In this document: piece after piece, positions 34,361-37,713 of the stretch
Position numbering within the stretch: the first letter of the stretch is position 1
Layout: each line of letters begins with the position of its first letter
Origin: Streptomyces sp. SBT349
Lineage (GTDB): Bacteria; Actinomycetota; Actinomycetes; Streptomycetales; Streptomycetaceae
Length of the DNA stretch: 37,713 nt
Assembly (NCBI RefSeq): GCF_001083795.1
Contig: NZ_LAVK01000026.1
Location: 1-37,713 of the forward strand
Direction of reading: 5' to 3'
The notes under the pieces: generated by a model
Seen by the model: only the letters and a program-made list of their open reading frames with translations
Told to the model about the DNA's origin: nothing
Database searches by the model: none
Position numbers and translations under genes: made by a program

Positions 34361-34812
34361 TTATTCGCCGTGCGCAGCGCCGTTGCCGAGCCAGAAGGTG
34401 GCGTAACCCTCCAGCTCGTTGGGAAGTTCACGCTGATGCACGTCGAGTGCCAGGTGACCGGCGGAGGTGCCGTGGTCGCAGAAGAAGATGAGGGCTTCGT
34501 CGCTCAACGCGACGCTCCGATACTCTGCCAGCCGACCCCGGGGAGTCGCCCACGCGCGTCGGATCGGGCTCCATACCCAGAATCTCCTTGGCATAGGTAG
34601 AGGCCAGCCGCGTCAGATCGGCGACATTCCGCGCACCCCACGACCGACCGGTGTCCTGCGTCAAAAGGTGATGCAACTGCCCGGACCGCCACCGACTCCG
34701 GCCGAGCCGTGGCCTGCAACCCTGAGAAGCCCAGCCGCATCACCCGCCGCGCCCGCGCGACATTACGAGTGGCGAACGCACGCTCCGCCGCCTCGCTCTC
34801 ACACGACAGCAC
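34361..34812 (-). pseudogene. Unrecognised frameshifted remnant
   Basis: Three overlapping minus-strand frames each carry protein-like sequence in consecutive order: AERAFATRNVARARRVMRLG with FSGLQATARPESVAVRAVA; then HHLLTQDTGRSWGARNVADL with ASTYAKEILGMEPDP; then RGRLAEYRSVALSDEALIFF with DHGTSAGHLALDVHQRELPN and EGYATFWLGNG. Read together they suggest one gene of about 140 residues with two frameshifts. The last part vaguely recalls SUKH/Smi1-type immunity proteins, but I would not assign it. Confidence 0.4.
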
Positions 34813-35185
34813 ACCGGCCGGCCAACGAAGACCATCTCAAGCGACTCGACGTTTCTGCTCCTCGGGAGCGGGAGCGGGGAACGGCGGCCTCCACCCTGGG
34901 GATTTTCGGAATCTTCGGTGGAGATGTCGATTCCGACGACTTCTCCCCTGCCCGCGAACAGACCTGTCCCCCGAGAAATCCACCGTCTTCACCGAGACCT
35001 TCCGTATCCTCGCACCCAGTGGCCGGACCGGTGCCCCCGACGGCGTGTACTCCACCATCATTCGCACCACCGTCAACGCCGGTGCCGCGCAGGGAAGCTG
35101 CGGCGGCACCGTGAAGCGGCCGGAAAATCGGGGAAAGAACTCTCAGCTGGGCCTGCCGAGCACCATCACGGGCGAGTTGCCGGGT
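34813..35185. other. Gene-poor stretch with a short coding-like segment
   Basis: The plus strand around 34965-35115 reads STVFTETFRILAPSGRTGAP and YSTIIRTTVNAGAAQGSCGG with mostly G/C wobble bases, but no plausible start or end was found. It could be a remnant; nothing else is evident. Confidence 0.25.
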
Positions 35186-36106
35186 CTACGCTGTGCCGTC
35201 TGTCGCGCCCTCGTCTTCTTGGCCGGCTTCACGGGCCCGGGGGGCGCCCGAACTCGACTGCGCGGGCTGCGCTGGGCTCGGCAGCTGGGCAACTCTGGGG
35301 ACTCCCGCTCGGCCGTTCTCCTCCTGCATCCCATCGGCGCTGTGGCGCCGACTCGCCACCGCGACGCACAGAGCCCACACCGCCGCCAGGGCGCCCGCGA
35401 TCATCCCCAGTTCCAGCACCGTGCTCCGGGCCCACGCCAGCAGTTCGACGCCCCACGAGAGCAAACCTCTTTCGACCGGCGCGGCTGCCACTGAGACGTG
35501 AGAGGTGATGGGCTTTTCGAATAGCACGGTGTCCGTGTCCTGGAAATACGCGGTCACGGTGAGAGCAAGGCCGACGTCCCCCTTCTCTCTCGCGTCGATC
35601 TCCCACAGCCAGGTCGACCTGTCATGCATGGTGAGAACGTTCTGACGTTCGGATGAAAGTGCGGTGCAGGTCACCGCCTCTCCCGTGCAGTGGAACTTGA
35701 TCCCGATCTGAGCACCGACCGGGACCGGCGTGGCCGATTCACTTGAGCCTGCCTCTCGCCAAGATCCGCTCACTTCGACACTGAATTGCCGTGACTCGCC
35801 GACAATAAGGTCGAGTCGCTCGGCATCGGTGTGAGTGACGGTGCCGGTAAACAGCTGATCGCGGGCCTCGAGCAACTTCTCCTCATAGCTGGGCGGCAGT
35901 ATCCCCCCGTCGGCATACTTGTCGTCATTGAATTGGGCGAACGCGAGCGCGACGCTAATCAGCGTGAAAACCGCTGTGGCGATCGTGCTCCACGGCCATG
36001 GCGCGAGCATCAGACGGCGTCGATCGATGGCCCGCCGCCGAGCGGAACGTTCGATATACCGGTGCCTGCCGCGGCCCGGACGGCTGGCCCTGTTCTCTTC
36101 TTCCAT
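35186..36106 (-). CDS. Hypothetical membrane protein with two transmembrane helices
   Basis: A 306-residue protein starting MEEENRASRP. A basic N-terminus (about 10-32, rich in Arg) precedes a hydrophobic helix at about 36-58; a second helix lies at about 229-250. The 170-residue stretch between them is polar, has a Cys pair (HCTGEAVTC) and a beta-rich look, and probably lies outside the cell given the positive-inside rule at both ends. A Pro/Ser/Ala-rich, acidic tail follows. The start at ATG 36106 is preceded by GGGAGG at only two bases; an upstream in-frame ATG at 36202 exists but gives an unlikely leader. No family recognised. Confidence 0.6.
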   Translation of the reverse strand: MEEENRASRPGRGRHRYIERSARRRAIDRRRLMLAPWPWSTIATAVFTLISVALAFAQFNDDKYADGGILPPSYEEKLLEARDQLFTGTVTHTDAERLDLIVGESRQFSVEVSGSWREAGSSESATPVPVGAQIGIKFHCTGEAVTCTALSSERQNVLTMHDRSTWLWEIDAREKGDVGLALTVTAYFQDTDTVLFEKPITSHVSVAAAPVERGLLSWGVELLAWARSTVLELGMIAGALAAVWALCVAVASRRHSADGMQEENGRAGVPRVAQLPSPAQPAQSSSGAPRAREAGQEDEGATDGTA

Positions 36107-36211
36107 TTCCTCCCTCTCGGCACAACCCGCGCCGTCACGTGGAAGTCCCGTTGCAGGGAACAAAATCCGTACGGACGTGCTCGGCACGGCGCAACCGGTC
36201 ACCGGCCACCG

Positions 36212-36795
36212 TCACACAATGTTGCCATCCCGGCACGACGCGTGCCCCACCGGCCTGGGAAGCCCGCCGCGTCCGCCAGCCGACCACGGGACATCCGGCT
36301 TCGGAGCCCTCTGAGGCGCGCCGAGCGCCGCCTCCTCGGGCGTCGGGCGACCGGCGGCGAGCTCCGCGCGGGCCAACCTCTCCAGCTCATCCGCGACCAG
36401 GCGCCCAGCGCTCTCCCGATGACCGCTCTCGTTCTCCGGCGGCAGGCCCGCCGTCTCCCGGGCATGCGCGTACTGCGCGAGCCGGGCCGCCACCCGCGCG
36501 GCGACCGCCTCCACCCACGCCTCGTGTGTGGGCGCCACCTGCATCGGCACGGCCGCCGGGTCCGTCACCGCCCTGACCGGGTCGCCACCTCCGCCACGGC
36601 CTTGATGCCGCCCGGAAGGAACGGCTTCGGCTCCCCCGAGATCAGAAGCAGCACGCGCTGGGTGAGCTCCTCGGCCACCGTCAGCAGCGCGGAACGCCGC
36701 CACCCGGAGCCGCGCAGCTGCCCCAGCTGCATGCCGCTGAACACCGCGGCCGACCGCCGCGCCCACGGCACCATCACGACCTGGTCGATGCCCAC
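36212..36795 (-). pseudogene. Frameshifted remnant, possibly CpaF/TadA-type ATPase N-terminal region
   Basis: One frame (from 36795) reads VVMVPWARRSAAVFSG, LRGSGWRRSALLTVAEELTQ and RVLLLISGEPKPFLPGGIKA. A second takes over with THEAWVEAVAARVAARLAQY and ESAGRLVADELERLARAELA, AGRPTPEEAAL. The latter resembles the helical N-terminus of actinobacterial secretion ATPases (LIxxELExxARAELAAGRPP). The nucleotide-binding domain is absent. The assignment is tentative. Confidence 0.35.
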
Positions 36796-36980
36796 CGCGG
36801 CCGTGATAGTGCTCGGGTCAGCCGGTCAAGCTTGCTGGAGCCTTCGGCATTCGGGACTCTTGATTGGGCCAGCAGATAATCGATCTCGCGGCCGGTGAGC
36901 CCATCGTGAGTGTTGCCGAGCACACCAGCCACAGCAGTGACGACTGCTGCGGACCAGGGCGGGAATCGCTTCATCGCCAT
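36774..36980 (-). pseudogene. Fragment resembling an AbiJ-type N-terminal domain
   Basis: From ATG 36980 (GGGGGA just upstream) the frame reads MAMKRFPPWSAAVVTAVAGV, LGNTHDGLTGREIDYLLAQS and SSKLDRLTRAL. This recalls the N-terminal helical domain of abortive-infection proteins (LGNTDDGLTGSEI-like). It stops after 68 codons where relatives continue for hundreds. It is either a fragment or a small domain protein. The frame is also open upstream to 37121. Confidence 0.4.
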
Positions 36981-37137
36981 CCCCCGTCCCGTCCCGTCGA
37001 GAAGCCAGAATGACCCATCTGAATCGATAATCGCCTGAAGGAATCCTTCATTTCCGCCAGGCCACCACCGGCATGAAAAGATCAGCATACCGGGACCCCC
37101 ATTCCGGAACCAACCCCTCACCCTTGCGCCATGAAAC

Positions 37138-37404
37138 TCACCGCTCGTCGTCCGGATAGCGCTCCGGAGTTACCCGAACCACATCTCCGGCGTAGATGGA
37201 CGCGGGATCTGCGCGCTCCCCCGTCTGCATAAGACTTGACCGGCCAAGCATGTACGTTCTGTCACCGATCAGCACGGCGAAAACTTCCTCGCTTTCTCCT
37301 GCTGAAAGTCCGATAACCACCCCACGATTACCGCTGACACCCAAGGAGACGGAGTCTGCAGTCTGCAACACTTCTACGACTTCATAGAAAGGAATCTCAT
37401 TCAT
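37138..37404 (-). CDS. Imm31-like immunity protein
   Basis: An 88-residue acidic protein with the features of the Imm31 family of polymorphic-toxin immunity proteins: FYEVVEVLQT near the start, GNRGVVIGLSAGESEEVFAV, IGDRTYML and the end VRVTPERYPDDE. Length is typical. ATG 37404 overlaps the TGA of the upstream ORF (ATGA), with GGAGG ten bases before. Immunity genes normally follow directly on the toxin gene, so the tail of the preceding ORF may be the last trace of the cognate toxin. Confidence 0.7.
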   Translation of the reverse strand: MNEIPFYEVVEVLQTADSVSLGVSGNRGVVIGLSAGESEEVFAVLIGDRTYMLGRSSLMQTGERADPASIYAGDVVRVTPERYPDDER

Positions 37405-37694
37405 CGGTGCGTGACCTCCCCGAATGGGTCGACATTTACGTGGCTCACGCGCATCGCCTCCGCCGCGCGGACGGAGATGAGCGGGCCGACGAGGGTGCCG
37501 TCCTCGAACGGGTCGCCGACCGGTAGCTTGCGGTACTCGGCGCTGAGCCGCTCCACCACCTCGTCGGCGATGTCCCGGTGGGCGGTGAGGGCGTCGCCGT
37601 CGGGGACGCGGGCGTCGATCCGCCGCAGGCCGGCCCCGGTGCGCTCCGCGTGGGTGGCGGGGCCGGGCGGGGGCAGGGTGGCGTCGGCGGTCAT
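37401..37694 (-). CDS. Chimeric 97-residue ORF with an aldehyde-dehydrogenase-like segment
   Basis: The ATG at 37694 has GGAGG eight bases upstream. Residues 1-40 are unrecognised. Residues about 41-79 (HRDIADEVVERLSAEYRKLP, VGDPFEDGTLVGPLI, RAAEAM) look like an internal piece of an aldehyde dehydrogenase. The last 17 (RVSHVNVDPFGEVTHR) are unrelated to that family and overlap the Imm31-like start. It looks like a fusion created by deletion: an unrelated start, an aldehyde-dehydrogenase scrap, and the C-terminal end of a toxin gene. Function doubtful. Confidence 0.45.
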   Translation of the reverse strand: MTADATLPPPGPATHAERTGAGLRRIDARVPDGDALTAHRDIADEVVERLSAEYRKLPVGDPFEDGTLVGPLISVRAAEAMRVSHVNVDPFGEVTHR

Positions 37695-37713
37695 CGGGGG
37701 TCCTCCGTGAGCG

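Noticed and set aside
1..37713. CRISPR arrays, tRNA and rRNA genes
   Set aside because: No regularly spaced repeats and no tRNA- or rRNA-like sequence were noticed; absence cannot be proven without a search.

Overview
The window is high-GC actinomycete DNA, most likely from Streptomyces or a close relative. Wobble positions are mostly G/C, GTG starts are frequent, many starts have GGAGG-type ribosome sites, and neighbouring genes often overlap by ATGA, GTGA or TGATG. Most of it looks like one edge of a modular polyketide biosynthetic gene cluster. It is unusually littered with insertion-sequence scraps and decayed genes. Base composition is mosaic by eye: roughly 1-5000 and 11300-17000 are very GC-rich, while 7000-8300, 18200-20500 and 23300-28800 are visibly less so.

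Left part (minus strand). From 5031 leftwards runs one uninterrupted reading frame for the first PKS protein: aromatic-acid CoA-ligase domain, degenerate ketoreductase, ACP, active KS, then an AT cut by the window edge exactly at its active-site serine. Upstream are the ruins of a crotonyl-CoA carboxylase/reductase and of a type II thioesterase, then an FMN azoreductase-like gene and a LuxR-family regulator. An IS graveyard (8489-9296) has cut off a ROK-type sugar kinase. Behind it are two glycosyltransferases, two coupled half-size ABC exporters and an FAD-linked (BBE-type) oxidase.

Middle part. A dead F420-type (LLM) oxidoreductase and two more IS pieces end in a promoter region with a StrR-type palindrome. 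This leads a tightly overlapping plus-strand operon: chorismatase (FkbO/RapK/Hyg5 family), stand-alone condensation-domain protein, stand-alone carrier protein, then a broken Gfo/Idh/MocA oxidoreductase. Facing it on the minus strand are an adenylation enzyme, a cytochrome P450 and a carboxylesterase. Two regulators follow: an ArsR-like protein and a StrR-family protein. The StrR-family gene itself contains a perfect match to the StrR-operator consensus. The simplest reading is that the StrR-like protein switches on the chorismatase operon, that the chorismatase makes 3-hydroxybenzoate (or a related chorismate-derived acid), that the ligase loading module primes the PKS with it, and that the free adenylation/carrier/condensation proteins form a second acyl-transfer route for decoration.

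Right part (28.7-37.7 kb). This is a flank rather than cluster: an IS1634-type remnant, an intact aldo/keto reductase with a strong terminator, an aminoglycoside-phosphotransferase-like gene framed by a 38-bp inverted repeat, an ankyrin fragment, a dihydrofolate-reductase-like gene, several frameshifted remnants, a two-helix membrane protein, and an Imm31-like immunity gene coupled to a chimeric ORF at the right edge.

Limits: all family names come from reading motifs by eye; no searches were run. The many frameshifts could be true pseudogenes or, in part, sequencing errors.
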